Assembly (NCBI GenBank): GCA_947311845.1
Contig: CAMZMU010000012.1
Coordinates: 7,908,903-7,972,902, forward strand
Length of the DNA stretch: 64,000 nucleotides
Direction of reading: 5' to 3'
DNA from: Poa pratensis
Lineage: Eukaryota > Streptophyta > Magnoliopsida > Poales > Poaceae
In this document: positions 10,107-21,238 of the stretch, one piece after another
Layout of the letters: each line of letters begins with the position of its first letter
Position numbering within the stretch: position 1 is the first letter of the stretch
Program-made: the position numbers and the translations under genes
Notes under the pieces: generated by a model
The model's database searches: none
The model's input: the letters and a program-made list of their open reading frames with translations, nothing else
What the model was told of the DNA's origin: nothing

Positions 10107-13100
10107 CAACAACAACAACAACAACAACAAAGCCTTTTTTCCCAAACAAGTTGGGGTAGGCTAGAGTTGAAACCCATAAGATCTCGAAACCAGGTCATGG
10201 TTCTGGCACATGGATAGCTAACTTCCACGCAGCCCTATCCATGGCTAGTTCTTTGGTGATATTCCAATCCTTCAGATCTCTCTTAACAGACTCCTCCCAT
10301 GTCAAGTTTGGCCTACCACGACCCCTCTTAACATTCTCATCCCGCTTTATCCGTCCGGTATGCAATGGCGCTTCCGGAGGCCTACGTTCTATATGACCAA
10401 ACCATCTTAGACGGTGTTGGACAACCTTCTCTTCAATTGGTGCTACCCCAACTCTCTCACGTATATCATCATTCCTAACCCGGTCCTTTCTTGTGTGGCC
10501 ACATATCCATCTCAACATGCGCATCTCCGCTACACCTAACTGTTGGATATGTCGTCTCTTGGTCGGCCAACATTCTGCGCCATACAACATCGCAGGTCGA
10601 ATCGCCGTCCTATAGAACTTGCCTTTTAGCTTTTGTGGCACTTTCCTATCACAGAGGACGCCAGAAGCTTGGCGCCACTTCATCCAACCAGCTTTGATTC
10701 GATGACTCACATCTTCATCGATATCACCATCCTTCTGGAGCATAGACCCCAAATATCGGAAGGTGTCTTTCTCAGGTACCACCTGTCCATCAAGCCTAAC
10801 CTCTTCCTCCTCGTGCCTAGTAGTACTGAAACTGCACCTCATGTACTCAGTTTTGGTTCTACTAAGCCTAAAACCTTTCGATTCTAGAGTCCGCCTCCAC
10901 AGCTCTAACTTTCTATTAACCCCCGCCCGACTATCGTCAATTAGCACCACATCATCCGCAAAGAGCATACACCATGGGATATCTCCTTGTATATCCCCTG
11001 TGACCTCATCCATCACCAAAGTAAAGAGATAAGGGCTCAAAGCTGACCCCTGGTGCAGTCCTATTTTAATTGGAAAGTCATCGGTGTCGCCATCACTTGT
11101 TCGAACACTTGTCACAACATTATCATACATATCCTTAATGAGGGTAATGTACTTTGTTGGGACTTTGTGTTTCTCCAAGGCCCACCACATGACATTCCGT
11201 GGTATCTTATCATACGCCTTCTCCAAGTCAATGAACACCATATGAAGATCCTTCTTCTTCTCCCTGTATCTCTCCATAAGTTGTCGTACCAAGAAGATGG
11301 CTTCCATGGTAGACCTCCCAGGCATGAAACCAAATTGATTTTTGGTCACGCTTGTCAATCTTCTTAAACGGTGCTCAATGACTCTCTCCCATAGCTTCAT
11401 TGTATGGCTCATCAACTTGATTCCACGGTAATTAGTGCAACTTTGAACATCCCCCTTGTTCTTGAAGATTGGCACTAATGTACTCCGCCTCCATTCTTCG
11501 GGCATCTTGTTTGACCGAAAAATGAGGTTGAAAAGTTTAGTTAGCCATACTATCGCTATGTCTCCAAGGCCTCTCCACACCTCGATGGGGATACCATCAG
11601 GGCCCATTGCCTTGCCTCCTTTCATCCTCTTCAAAGTCTCCCTAACCTCAGCCTCCTGGATACGCCGCACAAAGCGTCGGCTGGTATCATCGGAGGAATC
11701 GTCTAGCTCAATGGTAGAGCTCTCATTCTCTCCATTGAACAGGTCGTCGAAGTACTCTCGCCATCTACGCTTGATCTCTTCGTCCTTCACGAGGAGTTGA
11801 TCCGCTCCGTCCTTTATGCATTTGACTTGGTTGACATCCCTCGTCTTCCTTTCTCTCGTCTTCGCCATCTTATAGATGTCTCTTTCGCCTTCCTTCGTGT
11901 TTAGACGCTGGTAGAGGTCCTCATACGCCCGACCCCTTGCCTCGCTCACCGCTCGCTTTGCGGCCTTCTTTGCCCCCTTGTATATCTCCATGTTGGTTGC
12001 GCTCCTGTCCAGGTATAGGCGTCTGAAACAGTCCTTCTTCTCCTTAATAGCCTTCTGGACCTCAACGTTCCACCACCAGGTATCCTTAGCATCCCTTCTA
12101 CTTCCCCTGGTCACCCCAAACTCCTCTGATGCAATCTTCCGAATGCAAGTCGCCATCCTCATCCACATACTGTTTGCATCGCCTCCTTCCTCCCAAGGGC
12201 CCTCCTTAAAAACCCTCTCCTTAAAAGCTTGAGCTGCCTCTCCCTTTAACTTCCACCACTTTGTTCTAGCAACTTTTGGGCGCTTATCCCGCTGGACACG
12301 AATCCAAAAACGGAAGTCAGCCACCACCAGCTTATGTTGATGGACAACACTCTCTCCAGGTATCGCCTTACAATCAAGGCAAGCGCGTCTATCTTCTCTT
12401 CGAGAGAGGACAAAATCAATCTGGCTAGAGTGTTGGCCACTACTGAAAGTCACTAGGTGGGATTCTCTCTTTCTAAAGAGGGTGTTAGCTACGACCATGT
12501 CGTAGGCTAGGGCGAAGCTTAAGACATCCTCCCCTTCTTGGTTCCTGATGCCATAGCCAAAGCCCCCATGCACCCCTTCAAAACCTGTGTTAGATGTACC
12601 CACATGGCCATTGAGGTCTCCTCCTATGAAGAGCTTCTCACCAGTAGGTACTCTCCTAACCAAGTCCTCGAGACCTTCCCAGAACTCTCTCTTGGTGCTC
12701 TCGTTGTGGCCTACTTGCGGGGCATACGCGCTGATAACATTGAGAACTAAGTCCCCAACAACCAGCTTGACTAGGATAATCCGGTCTCCTTGCCTCTTGA
12801 CGTCCACTACTCCATCCTTGAGGCTCTTGTTGATCAAGATGCCTACCCCATTTTTGTTTGAGGTTGTCCCCGTGTACCACAGCTTAAAGCCGGTATCCTC
12901 CACCTCCTTCGCCTTCTGTCCCTTCCATTTGGTCTCTTGGACGCATAGGACATCAACACGCCTCCTTATCGCCGTATCAACTAACTCCCGTAACTTGCCC
13001 GTCAGGGACCCTACGTTCCAGCTACCTAAGCGGATCCTCCTAGGCTCGGCTAACTTCCTTACCCTCCGCACTCGTCGAGTCAAATGCGAAGACCCTTGCT

Positions 13101-13418
13101 CATTTTTCACTACACCCGGGCGTCGATGCAGCGCGCCACTAAGGATGCGACGACCCGATCCTTGCTCACTTATCACCGTATCCAGATCAAGATACGGCGC
13201 GCCACCAAGGGGGTGGCGGCCCGGCCCTTGCCCATTTGACACCACACCCGGGTTCCGATATGGCGCGTCGCTAAGAGGGTTACGCCCCAACGAGGTTCTT
13301 TTGGGTTTCATCTCCATAAGAGTGGCTGGGTTTTTTCCGTTGGCTTGCCAAGCCTATCACAACCCTCCTCCTTTATCCGGGCTTGGGACCGGCTATGTTG
13401 AGACAACATAGGCGGAGT
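10107..13418 (-). mobile_element. Full-length RTE-type LINE with 16-bp target duplication
   Basis: The insertion is flanked by taagagatgcatgcaa on both sides (10,091-10,106 and 13,419-13,434), a long duplication typical of target-primed reverse transcription. On the minus strand the 3' end is a run of GTT repeats (about eight) instead of poly(A), as in RTE-clade elements. About 100 bp of 5' leader precede a single ORF. Both ends and the ORF are complete, so this looks like a recent, untruncated insertion into the interior of the LTR element. Confidence 0.92.
10195..13317 (-). CDS. LINE polyprotein: AP-endonuclease and reverse transcriptase (1,040 residues)
   Basis: A single uninterrupted ORF encodes the retrotransposition protein. 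An arginine-rich N-terminus (about 1-90) is followed by an apurinic-type endonuclease. Its motifs are [37 protein letters not shown] and [10 protein letters not shown] (about 93-320); the last motifs position the catalytic Asp/His network. A linker rich in K/R follows. The reverse transcriptase spans about 560-830, with [62 protein letters not shown] and the catalytic [11 protein letters not shown]. The C-terminal ~200 residues ([28 protein letters not shown]) are typical of plant RTE elements. The start follows an in-frame leader and is the first ATG pair. There is no premature stop, unlike all other pol genes in the window. Whether it is active cannot be judged from sequence alone. Confidence 0.93.
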   Translation of the reverse strand: MEMKPKRTSLGRNPLSDAPYRNPGVVSNGQGPGRHPLGGAPYLDLDTVISEQGSGRRILSGALHRRPGVVKNEQGSSHLTRRVRRVRKLAEPRRIRLGSWNVGSLTGKLRELVDTAIRRRVDVLCVQETKWKGQKAKEVEDTGFKLWYTGTTSNKNGVGILINKSLKDGVVDVKRQGDRIILVKLVVGDLVLNVISAYAPQVGHNESTKREFWEGLEDLVRRVPTGEKLFIGGDLNGHVGTSNTGFEGVHGGFGYGIRNQEGEDVLSFALAYDMVVANTLFRKRESHLVTFSSGQHSSQIDFVLSRREDRRACLDCKAIPGESVVHQHKLVVADFRFWIRVQRDKRPKVARTKWWKLKGEAAQAFKERVFKEGPWEEGGDANSMWMRMATCIRKIASEEFGVTRGSRRDAKDTWWWNVEVQKAIKEKKDCFRRLYLDRSATNMEIYKGAKKAAKRAVSEARGRAYEDLYQRLNTKEGERDIYKMAKTRERKTRDVNQVKCIKDGADQLLVKDEEIKRRWREYFDDLFNGENESSTIELDDSSDDTSRRFVRRIQEAEVRETLKRMKGGKAMGPDGIPIEVWRGLGDIAIVWLTKLFNLIFRSNKMPEEWRRSTLVPIFKNKGDVQSCTNYRGIKLMSHTMKLWERVIEHRLRRLTSVTKNQFGFMPGRSTMEAIFLVRQLMERYREKKKDLHMVFIDLEKAYDKIPRNVMWWALEKHKVPTKYITLIKDMYDNVVTSVRTSDGDTDDFPIKIGLHQGSALSPYLFTLVMDEVTGDIQGDIPWCMLFADDVVLIDDSRAGVNRKLELWRRTLESKGFRLSRTKTEYMRCSFSTTRHEEEEVRLDGQVVPEKDTFRYLGSMLQKDGDIDEDVSHRIKAGWMKWRQASGVLCDRKVPQKLKGKFYRTAIRPAMLYGAECWPTKRRHIQQLGVAEMRMLRWICGHTRKDRVRNDDIRERVGVAPIEEKVVQHRLRWFGHIERRPPEAPLHTGRIKRDENVKRGRGRPNLTWEESVKRDLKDWNITKELAMDRAAWKLAIHVPEP

Positions 13419-13434
13419 TAAGAGATGCATGCAA

Positions 13435-14415
13435 AACAGGAGCTAAAAACATAGCAATAGCTAGATAAGAATACTCAACAAGTATAAGTGAAGAATAGGA
13501 GTATTCATATGAAAAAGCGGAGCGTGTCTCTCTCCCAATCAAGAATTCTAGGGTCCAATCAAGTTGACCATAAGAAAAATAAAATACTGAAAATAAAAGC
13601 ACACAGACGCTCCAAGTAGAGCACATATGATGTGAAAGAATTAAAATATAGTTTCACTAGAGATGACCTGATAAGTTGCTGATGAAGAAGGGGATGCCTT
13701 GGGCATCCCAAGCTTAGACGCTTGAGTTTTCTTGAAATATGCTGGGGTGAGCCATGGGAGCATCCCCAAGCTTAAGCTCTTCACTCTTCTTGATCACATT
13801 ATATCATCCTTCTCTCTTGTCCCTTGAAAACTTCCGCCACACCAAACTCAGAGTAATTCTCATTAGAGGGTTAGTGCACAATCAAAAACTCACATGTTCT
13901 ATAAGGACACAAACATGACCGTTACTTTTAACATTAACTACTGCCACTGATGTTATGTGAAGCTCTTCACCCTAAATAGTAAAAGAGAGAATGCGAAAAA
14001 TAAAAGACAGAATCTGTCTAAACATAACAGTCTGTAAAGACGAATTTTTTCGAGGCACTTACGTTGCTCACATCGAAAAAATTTAAACTGACGAAAGATG
14101 CGTACATATCTGAGGATCACGCTCAAAAATTTGCAGATTTAAATGATTTGTCTGTGATTTTACAGAATTAAAACGGTGAACAGCAGAAATCTGTTCCTGC
14201 GCAGAAATCCAAATCTAGCATCATCTTCCTATTAGAGGCAATACTTGGCACAACAATGCAAGAAAATAAAGATACAAAGGCAATGTTACAGAAGTAAACA
14301 GCACCTTGACTCAAATAAAAAGAAAATTGCAAAATAAAATAAAACAACGGGTTGTCTCCCACAAACGCTTTTCTTTAAAGCCTTTTAGCTAGGTATGATA
14401 ATTTTAACGATGCTC
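13435..14415. other. Internal non-coding region of the non-autonomous element
   Basis: AT-rich sequence to the right of the LINE. Two near-copies of gcatcccaagctta/gcatccccaagctta (about 13,700-13,780) resemble the purine-tract region of the 3' end. No ORF here is convincing. Confidence 0.5.
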
Positions 14416-15371
14416 TCATATGTATAAGAGTTGAACATATAAGAATGCATCAAGAAGCAAATATAAAGCACATTTAAGCCTAACACACTTCCTATGCAAG
14501 GGAATCTTGTAAGAAAATAAATCAATAAAGCACAAAGTCACTAGCATAGGAAGGCAAAACAAGTGCAACTTCAAAAATTTCAACATAAAGAGAGAAGACT
14601 TAATATTATTGAGATATATGAAACCGTGTCTCCCTCTCTCATAAGGACCAGTAGGTCTTAAAGTACCCAGAAAATAAAAGCAAATCAAGAGAAAGCTCAA
14701 AACCTTCATCATAAAGAGAAGAAATTTAGTAACATGAAGATTTCTATAACCATACTTTCCTCTCTCAAAATAATTTTCAGTGGCATCATGAATAAAATCA
14801 ACAATATAGCTATCACATAAAGCATTCTTATCATGATCCACATGCATATAAGTATCATTACTCTCCACATAAGCATAAACAGTTCCATTAGTAATAGTGG
14901 GAGTAAAAGTATCACATCCATCATTGTAATCATCATAAATTGGAGGCATAGAATAATCATAATGAATTTTATCCTCAATAGTAAATGGACTGAAAATATC
15001 ATATTCATCATTGTAAACATCATATATAGGAAGCATATCATAATCAACATAAACTATATCCTCAATAGTAGGTGGAGTGAAAATATCACAATCATTATAA
15101 ACATCATATATTGGAGGCAAAGTATCATCAAAGCAAATTTTCTCCTCCAAAACCGGAAACTAAAAAGATCATTTTCATCAAAACTGACCTCCCCAAGCTT
15201 AAATTCTTCCATAGCATTACCAATAATGGTGTTCAAGGAATTCATAGTAATAACATTGCTACCATCATGCAAATAATTTTCCATAGGTTTTTTAATTTTC
15301 TCTTCAAACACGTCATGTCCTAACTCAAGATAAATTTTATAGAGCCCTCTAATTTTTTTGTTGTTTTTCAT
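14416..15371 (-). pseudogene. Uncharacterised repeat protein of the non-autonomous LTR element (frameshifted)
   Basis: Two overlapping minus-strand frames form one protein. It starts MKNNKKIRGLYKIYLELGHD at 15,371 and runs to LGEVSFDENDLF. It then continues one frame over (shift near 15,160) as LEEKICFDDTLPPIYDVYND to 14,416, roughly 310 residues. The middle has three imperfect ~28-residue repeats with core PPIYDVYND and an acidic/aromatic tail (F-T/S-P-x-T-I-E-D). Next come VDFIHDATENYFERGKYG and two hydrophobic segments (around VLSFLLICFYFLGTL and LHLFCLPMLVTLCFIDLF) that could span a membrane. Its position just after the primer site is where gag would be. I recognise no gag, zinc knuckle or known domain. 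Function unknown. Confidence 0.55.
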
Positions 15372-15516
15372 TAAGCCTAACTAGTGAAATAAAAAACAAG
15401 AAACAAAAAGATATAACTGTAGGATCTAAAGGAGATAGCTTCGAGCACTCACACGCCGGCAACAGTGCTAGAAAATGGCTAAGTAGACGGAGGATGTGAG
15501 TACCATTTACCTTACC

Positions 15517-15534
15517 TCCCCGGCAACGGCGCCA
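15517..15534 (-). promoter_or_regulatory. Primer-binding site, tRNA-Asp type
   Basis: On the minus strand it reads TGGCGCCGTTGCCGGGGA, ten bases inside the right LTR. It fixes the orientation of the element and makes the right LTR the 5' one. Confidence 0.9.
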
Positions 15535-15544
15535 GAAAATAGCT

Positions 15545-16995
15545 TGATGTCTACGCACGCTTCTATTCTTGTAGACAGTGTTGGGCCTCCAAGTGCAAAG
15601 GTTTGTAGAACAGCAGCAAGTTTCCCTTAAGTGAATCACCCAAGGTTTATCGAACACAGGGAGGTAGAGGTCAAAGATATCCCTCTCAAACAACCCTGCA
15701 ATTAAGATACTAGAAGTCTCTTATGTCCCCAACACACCCAATACACTTGTCAGGTGTATAGGTGCACTAGTTCGGCGAAGAGATAGTGAAATGCAAGTAA
15801 TATGGATGATTATAAGTGGTAATTGCAATCTGAAATAAAAATGACAGCAAGCAAACATGTAGCAGAACTGGTTGTAAACGGTGTTTCAATGCTTAGAAAC
15901 AAGGCCTAGGGATCATACTTTCACTAGTGGACACTCTCAACAATAATAATATAATTGAATACATAGATATTTCCTCTTCACTATGCTACTCTGAATTATT
16001 CTCACGTTAGATAACGAACACCAATCCACTACATAGGGCTATAAAAGCACACCTTAAAGTCGCATTCCACATCTAGGGAATCCCACACTGTCAACTTGAG
16101 CTCCCTAAATAGTACTAGAAAAACACCGCAATTTCATAGAGACATCCAACGCAAATAATAACTCATGATAAGTATTCCTGTAATCTTTAGCCTAAGAGCC
16201 ACACACGGTGCGCACACTGTCAACTTCGCACCGTGGGACAAAGGTGACTCCGGAGTTTACATTAATAAAACCACTCAAGTAGCATATAAGATAATGAAGA
16301 GTAACATCTATGGATTCAACTAGATTACAAAGCTCATGATCACATAAAGATCACACCATGGGAGAGAGAGATAAACCACATAGCTACCGGTAGAGCCCTC
16401 AGCCCCGATGAAGAACTACTCCCTCCTCATCATGGGAGGCAGCAACGGCGATGATGGAGGCGGTGGCGTCGATGGAGATGGCTCCGGGGCAATTCCCCGT
16501 CCCGGCAAAGTGCCGAAACAGAGACTAATGTCCCCCAAATTAGGGTTCTTGGTGGCGGCGGAGCTACGGAACTCTTCTGGAGAAATCGTCGATTCTTTTA
16601 GGGTTTGCATCGTGGAGGCAATATATAGTCCAAAGGGCATTGCGAGGTGGTGCACGGGGCGGCCACACCACCCCCCGGCGCCGCCCCCCCTCCAGGCCGC
16701 GCGAGGGCATGGTGTGGAGGCTGTGGGCCTCCGCTGGACTTGCCCTTCTGGCTCCGTGGGTCTTCTGACGAAATAGAATTTCTGTAATTTTTCTGGATTT
16801 TTCCGAGCACTTTGGTTTTCGGGACTTTTCTGCAGTACACACACATAATAAACAGAAACTGGCACTATGGCATCTTGTTAATAGGTTAGTCCAATAAATG
16901 CATAAAAATGCTATGAAGTGTATATAAAACATGTAACAATTGGTATAATATCAACATGGAACATCAGAAATTATAGAGACGTTTGAGACGTATCA
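15545..16995 (-). repeat. 5' LTR of the non-autonomous element (1,451 bp)
   Basis: It is nearly the same as the left LTR, with the same TGATACGTCTCAAACG start on the minus strand and scattered substitutions (for example tgttgggcc compared with tgttaggcc). Its outer edge abuts the gtcat target duplication. Confidence 0.9.
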
Positions 16996-17000
16996 GTCAT

Positions 17001-17360
17001 CGTACATCGTGACATCTTGTAATCGTCGAGCATAAGATGACGTCATCAAACGGCGGTAACGGTCGTCTGCCATGTGCCATATGCCGTGACGAAAAAAAAC
17101 GTAGTCCTTTGATGGGCCTGATGATGGGCCGGTCCAGTTACTCGCGGCGATTGACTGCACATCCCGACGTTTTGAAAAAAACGTAGAGGATCTGTCGCGA
17201 TGTTCAGCGGTGCATCGAACCGTCGTAGAATCGCCTATGACACTCGATCCCTGATGTATCCATAACGTCGTGTGAAAAGTCGAGGACTGCACATCCCGAC
17301 GTTTTGAAGAACGATCACCACGTTATTGAATCGTCCCTGATCGCCGGATTTTTTGTAGTG
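17001..17360. other. CACTA subterminal repeats and right terminus
   Basis: The subterminal array interrupted at 7,070 resumes here. The 17-mer actgcacatcccgacgttttga occurs as a longer near-exact direct repeat near 17,155 and 17,285. The end reads tttttgtagtg. These features match a CACTA 3' end. Confidence 0.75.
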
Positions 17361-18561
17361 CGGGTGCCCTCAGCCGCCGCCCTTTCGCCTACTTATTCCC
17401 ACCGACGCAAAAACCCTAAATACCTGAGTCATATTCCACGAAAAGTTCCAGAGGCGCCGCCATCATCAACCCTAGCTCGGGAGGGTCCAGAACCTCTTCC
17501 CGGCACCCTGCCGGAGAGGGGAATCATCACCGGAGGGCTCTACATCGCCATGCCTGCCTCCAGAGTGATGCGTGAGTAGTTCATCCTTGGACTACGGGTG
17601 CATAGCAGTAGCTAGATGGTTGTCTCTCCACTTTATGCCATCATGTTTAGATCTTGTGAGCTGCCTAACATGACCAAGATCATCTTATTGTAATGCTACA
17701 TGTTGTGTTTGCTGGGATCCGATGAATATTGAATACTATGATCAAGTTGATTATTAATCTATGATACATGTTATTTATGATCTTGCATGCTTTCCATTAC
17801 CAGTAGATGCTTTGGCCAAGTAGATGCTTGTAACTCCAAGAGGGAATATTTATGCTAGATAGCGGGTTCAGTCTCCAGTAATCTAGGCGAGTGACAGCAA
17901 CGCCTAAGGTTGTGGATGTGCTGTTGCTACTAGGGGTAACATAACAATGCTATGTCCACGGTCATATGTACTTGTTTACTTTACGCACATTGCTTAATGC
18001 GATTATCTGTTGCTTGCAACTTAATACCAACGGGGAACACGGAAGTCAACCTGAAGGTGGATTATTAGTCATAGATGTGGTTGGACAACAGTCTATGTAT
18101 TTTGTCGTAATGCCCAATTAAATATCATGGTAGTCACCTTGTCATATATATGCATTGTCATGCGCTAAATATTTTATCAATTGCCCAGCTGTAATTTGTC
18201 TACCCAACATGTCATTTACCTTTATGGAGAGACACCACTAGTGAACTGTGGACCCCGGTCCATTCTTTTACACTGATAAAACCACCAACTGCAATTATTG
18301 TTCTCTTTTACTTTCTGCAATTAAACACTGTTTTCCACACCATACATTTAACCCTTGGTTTTCAGCAAGCCGGGGAGATTGACAACCTTCCTGTTTCATT
18401 GGGGCAAAGTAGTTTGATTGTGTTTTGTGCAGATTCCACGTCGGTGCTACTACTCCTCCTGGATTCGACAACCTTTGTTTCATACTGAGGGAAACTTGCT
18501 GCTGCGCTGCTTCATACCTGCCGCTTGGGGTCTCCCAACGAACGTGTGTTTCACGTCATCA
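17361..18561 (+). repeat. LTR of a plus-strand gypsy element (left part removed by the CACTA)
   Basis: A GC-rich leader with aaaaccctaaat is followed by a long AT-rich stretch containing gagtagttcatccttggac, atgcccaattaaatatca and gtgaactgtggacccc. It ends at cacgtcatca. These are recurrent landmarks of the R/U5 part of Triticeae gypsy LTRs starting TGATACGT. No primer site follows the end, so it is a 3' LTR or a solo LTR. It lies inside the protease of the Tat-type element to its right. The CACTA end abuts its left side, suggesting the CACTA inserted into this LTR. The ORF at 18,425-19,141 crosses the boundary and is not a gene. Confidence 0.65.
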
Positions 18562-18790
18562 AGCACGTCCCGAAGGTGACCGGAAGCCTCACTTGCCCCA
18601 GCGGGGTGGTGGTACCCTCTGTCACCCCCAAGAAGGGTCTGGTGGGCATCAGCCGCTCATATGGCACTTGAAGCTTCTCGAAGGTCTCGACGGAGGTGAC
18701 ATTCAGGCCTACACCCCCATCTATGAGCGTCTTGGTGATGGCGATGTTGTTGATGGTGGGGGTGCACACCAGAGGGATGGTGCCCATAGT
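18562..18790 (-). pseudogene. Retropepsin fragment of Tat-type gypsy element 1
   Basis: The minus-strand reading gives MGTIPLVCTPTINNIAIT, then KTLIDGGVGLNVTSVETFEK, VPYERLMPTRPF and PLGQVRLPVTFGT. This is the aspartic protease domain of Tat-lineage gypsy pol. The catalytic motif is DGG (ID-GG-x-GLN) where many retropepsins have DTG/DSG; related elements also show D-x-G with Gly at this point, so this alone does not prove inactivity. It is cut at 18,561 by the plus-strand LTR. The preceding gag is almost entirely deleted. Confidence 0.75.
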
Positions 18791-19152
18791 CTTGGTGGAC
18801 TTTGGGTGGTCGCTGGAGCCAAAGGCGATGGGGTATTGCGACCACCAGAGGGATGGTGCCCACAGTCTTGGTCGATCTCCACGCACGCGTCCTCTGGTGC
18901 CCGCTGCACGATCATGCAGTCATGCGGTGAGGAGGCGTGCGACGCGGTGGTTCCCAGCTGGTGGAGGTGGCGGAGGCGGAGGAGGAGGAGCGCCGTGCGC
19001 TATGTTCCCCGCGCGCCCGGTGTGGTGCACCAGCGAGCGAGAGGGCACTGGTGCTGGAGCAGGTATAGTGGCGTTGACGAGCTCGGCGATGCGGTCGAGC
19101 CAGCTGTCGTGGCCTGCCTACGTGGGGCGGTAGCGCAGTAGCTCCGCCGCCA
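18791..19152 (-). pseudogene. Gag N-terminus of Tat-type element 1, broken
   Basis: The minus-strand reading from 19,152 is MAAELLRYRPT, then a stop, then AGHDSWLDRIAELVNATIP, a proline run and NHRVARLLTA followed by another stop. Codon and base composition are GC-rich, as in other Tat gags. The fragment jumps to protease sequence across a short repeat (see 18,768 and 18,844). It is an internally deleted remnant. Confidence 0.5.
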
Positions 19153-19435
19153 TGAGCAGCGCAGGGCTTGGCGCCGCCTGGCTCTGCGAAGAAGCGCCTG
19201 GGTCCCTGGACGGGTGCAGGGAGGAAGCTTCCTCCTCACCGTCGCCATTCTGGTCTTCTGGGTGCTTGACGCGGGGCTCGGGGGCGGCGCGGGGCCCTAG
19301 AGCAGTGTTGGTGCGCGGGCGGCCGCGCGGGCGGTGGGCGACGGGCTCGGTGTTGACCCTGCTGGACGTCCGGCGTGCGAGACGCTAAGCACGTGTCTCG
19401 GCCATGGTGGAGGAGAGGTTGAAGACGCGCCTCAG

Positions 19436-19454
19436 CCCCCTTCCTGGCGCGTCA
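19436..19454 (-). promoter_or_regulatory. Primer-binding site of Tat-type element 1 (one-base variant)
   Basis: The minus strand reads TGACGCGCCAGGAAGGGGG two bases inside the LTR. Tat-lineage elements commonly have TGGCGCGCCAGGTAGGGGG at this place, so two positions differ. It confirms that the LTR to the right is the 5' LTR of a minus-strand element. Confidence 0.6.
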
Positions 19455-19456
19455 AA

Positions 19457-20467
19457 TGTCGGAGACTAGTCCCAGGAACTAGGGGTGTGTCTCACAGATG
19501 CCAGGAACGAGTAAGGGGATGAACACGTAATTAAATAACCCTCAGCTATCTCGGCGACGGTGCTCGTCGAGCTCGGAGAGGGACATCACTGCAGAGAGTA
19601 AACACGAGCCGCTACCCAGGTTTGGGCCACCGTGAGGTGTAAGACCCTACTCCTGCTTGTCTGTATAGCACTGCTTGTAGAGGTACAGTACAATGAGCTT
19701 GCCGGGGAGCAAGCTTTGGCTATGGTGGAACTACGGTGGAAGGATCTTGGTCTTCTTCGTTGCTATGGTGTGGATAAGCTCCAACTGGTCGATCCCTTTG
19801 CTTGGTCGTACACTGCCTCCTTATATAGATGCCCCGGACCTCTTCCCCCAATTCTTTTGGCGGGAAGGGCAACCACATGGCGACAGAAGAGCAGGACAGT
19901 GCACGGCCTTGGGGGTGTCCATGGACTTGATCCATGGCAGAAAGCTACTGCTCCGTGGCTGGAAAGCCACCGTCCATCCAGGACGATAAGCTGGCGGTGC
20001 AGAGGCCTGCGGGGTGCCCCACGGTGACGTTTGCTTGGAGCGTAGTGGCCAACGGTCCCCTTATCACCGGAATGGCAATTATTGTTGTCCGCTTTGCTTG
20101 GCGCTGCTTTGTTGACCATCTTTATCACCAAAGAGGCAACTGCGGCGCGCTCGTCACCAGCGCAGGCGCGCGCATCACTCTGCGGCGGGCGCAGAGGCCA
20201 TGTGCGCGCTGTCGCAGAGACAGAGCTTTCTTCCGCTCGAAGGAACCTCGCGAGGGCTGACTGCCTCGCCGAGGTCTTTGAATACTTGACGCCTCGCGAG
20301 GGAGGCGCAGACGTGCGCCAGGACTTGTGATATTCTTGATGGGAGAGGCCTCACGAGGGAAAAGTCCTCCCGAGGCTCATCAGGCTGGATCCTTAGCAGA
20401 ATTCTCAGCGGAATGTCGAGGGCTGAGCAGGCCGGCCCGTGGCACCCTGGTTTCCACTGGGCCGACA
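19457..20467 (-). repeat. 5' LTR of Tat-type element 1 (1,011 bp)
   Basis: It begins TGTCGGCCCAGTGGAAAC on the minus strand and ends CTCCGACA, with a 6-bp inverted repeat TGTCGG/CCGACA. A minus-strand TATA box (ctatataagg) lies near 19,825. The first ~540 bp match the truncated plus-strand LTR at 62,388-62,923 with many shared blocks, so the two belong to one family. The outer flank is gactg inside the Athila-type element. ORFs at 19,632-20,330 on both strands are LTR sequence. Confidence 0.85.
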
Positions 20468-21238
20468 GACTGTGAAATGTTCATTTTGGCCATTTTAAGC
20501 ACTGTGATCATGGTTTTGCAATGCAAAATGATGTAAATGCTGTAAACAAGGGATATAAATCATATAAATATCATGCATATCACTTTACATACCACAATCC
20601 AGAGATCATGATTGCTAATGCAAAAATGCAGAAATGCAGTTAGTAAATGGCTCTGAAATGGATCATCACATTCAGTTTCTAAGTTACTTGCATTATCCAG
20701 TATTCCAAAAGTCTTGAACAGAGAAATAGATGAATTATGTTTTGATAAATGTTTCATAAGCCTTTGCATGAATGATAAACAGAGACAATGCAAGATTCTC
20801 AAAAGAATGTAATGCTGTTTGATCAGAATAGAGCAACACATGAATACTTTTCTGTAACAGCAATTTCTCAGATGGCCAACTTGATCATAATTCAGAATCA
20901 TGGCATATAGATGATTTAAATGATGGAATTTAGTTCTTTATGGGAATTGGAATGTTTTCACCTGGTATTCACTTCTGCTCCTTGCTTCATGATAACACAG
21001 CCAAACTTCTCCATTCTCCTTTATTCAAAATCTGAAAACAAAAACAAAAGAAACAAAACCAAATAGGAAATAAAGGAAAGAAATATGAAAATAACATAAA
21101 AAAGGTATCAGGTTGCCTCCTGATGAGCGCTTGTTTATAGTTATGAGCCTGACTGTAGCTTCTTCTTCACTGGTTCTCAACTCCAGAAGATGCATTGGGG
21201 GAATCCTCTATCTCATCATCATCTGTTCCTTCAGTATC
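20468..21238. other. Athila-type element, region after integrase
   Basis: AT-rich sequence with no ORF that I can support. Athila elements often have an env-like ORF here; none is visible. The integrase frame ends at 21,239 with ETINT. Confidence 0.5.

Larger units (their letters stand above)
7071..16995 (-). mobile_element. Complete non-autonomous LTR retrotransposon (target duplication GTCAT)
   Basis: Two LTRs in direct orientation are flanked by an exact 5-bp target duplication, gtcat at 7,066-7,070 and 16,996-17,000. The tRNA-Asp primer site lies next to the right LTR and a purine tract (aagcttggggatgc) next to the left LTR, so the element reads on the minus strand. The interior has no gag, protease, RT or integrase. 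It codes only for a repeat-containing protein near the primer site and has been invaded by a LINE. It would need proteins in trans. The end structure resembles Triticeae gypsy families with LTR start TGATACGTCT. Confidence 0.9.
3096..17360 (+). mobile_element. CACTA transposon (5' end not seen), carrying later insertions
   Basis: The right terminus reads ttttttgtagtg, the reverse complement of CACTACAAAAAA, a plant CACTA (En/Spm) end. Inside it lie a spliced gene of the CACTA second-ORF type on the plus strand and subterminal DNA rich in short cgacgt/acgtcg motifs on both sides of a nested LTR element (6,680-7,070 and 17,001-17,360). The first bases after the terminus are cgg, a possible 3-bp target copy. 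The 5' terminus and the TNP2-type transposase ORF are not seen; they may lie left of gypsy element A or be deleted. Confidence is high for the right end and moderate for the left limit. Confidence 0.7.

Noticed and set aside
10107..10130. CAA/GTT microsatellite as an independent simple repeat
   Set aside because: It is the 3' tail of the LINE and sits between the ORF end and the target duplication.
12587..13411. Plus-strand 274-residue ORF
   Set aside because: It is the antisense of the LINE endonuclease region, whose minus-strand frame has all the conserved motifs.
14833..15323. Plus-strand Ile/Ser/Asn-rich ORFs
   Set aside because: They are the antisense of the PPIYDVYND repeats on the minus strand.
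18425..19141. Plus-strand ORF of 238 residues
   Set aside because: It crosses the junction between a plus-strand LTR and the antisense of a Tat gag/protease; the minus strand carries the recognisable protein motifs.
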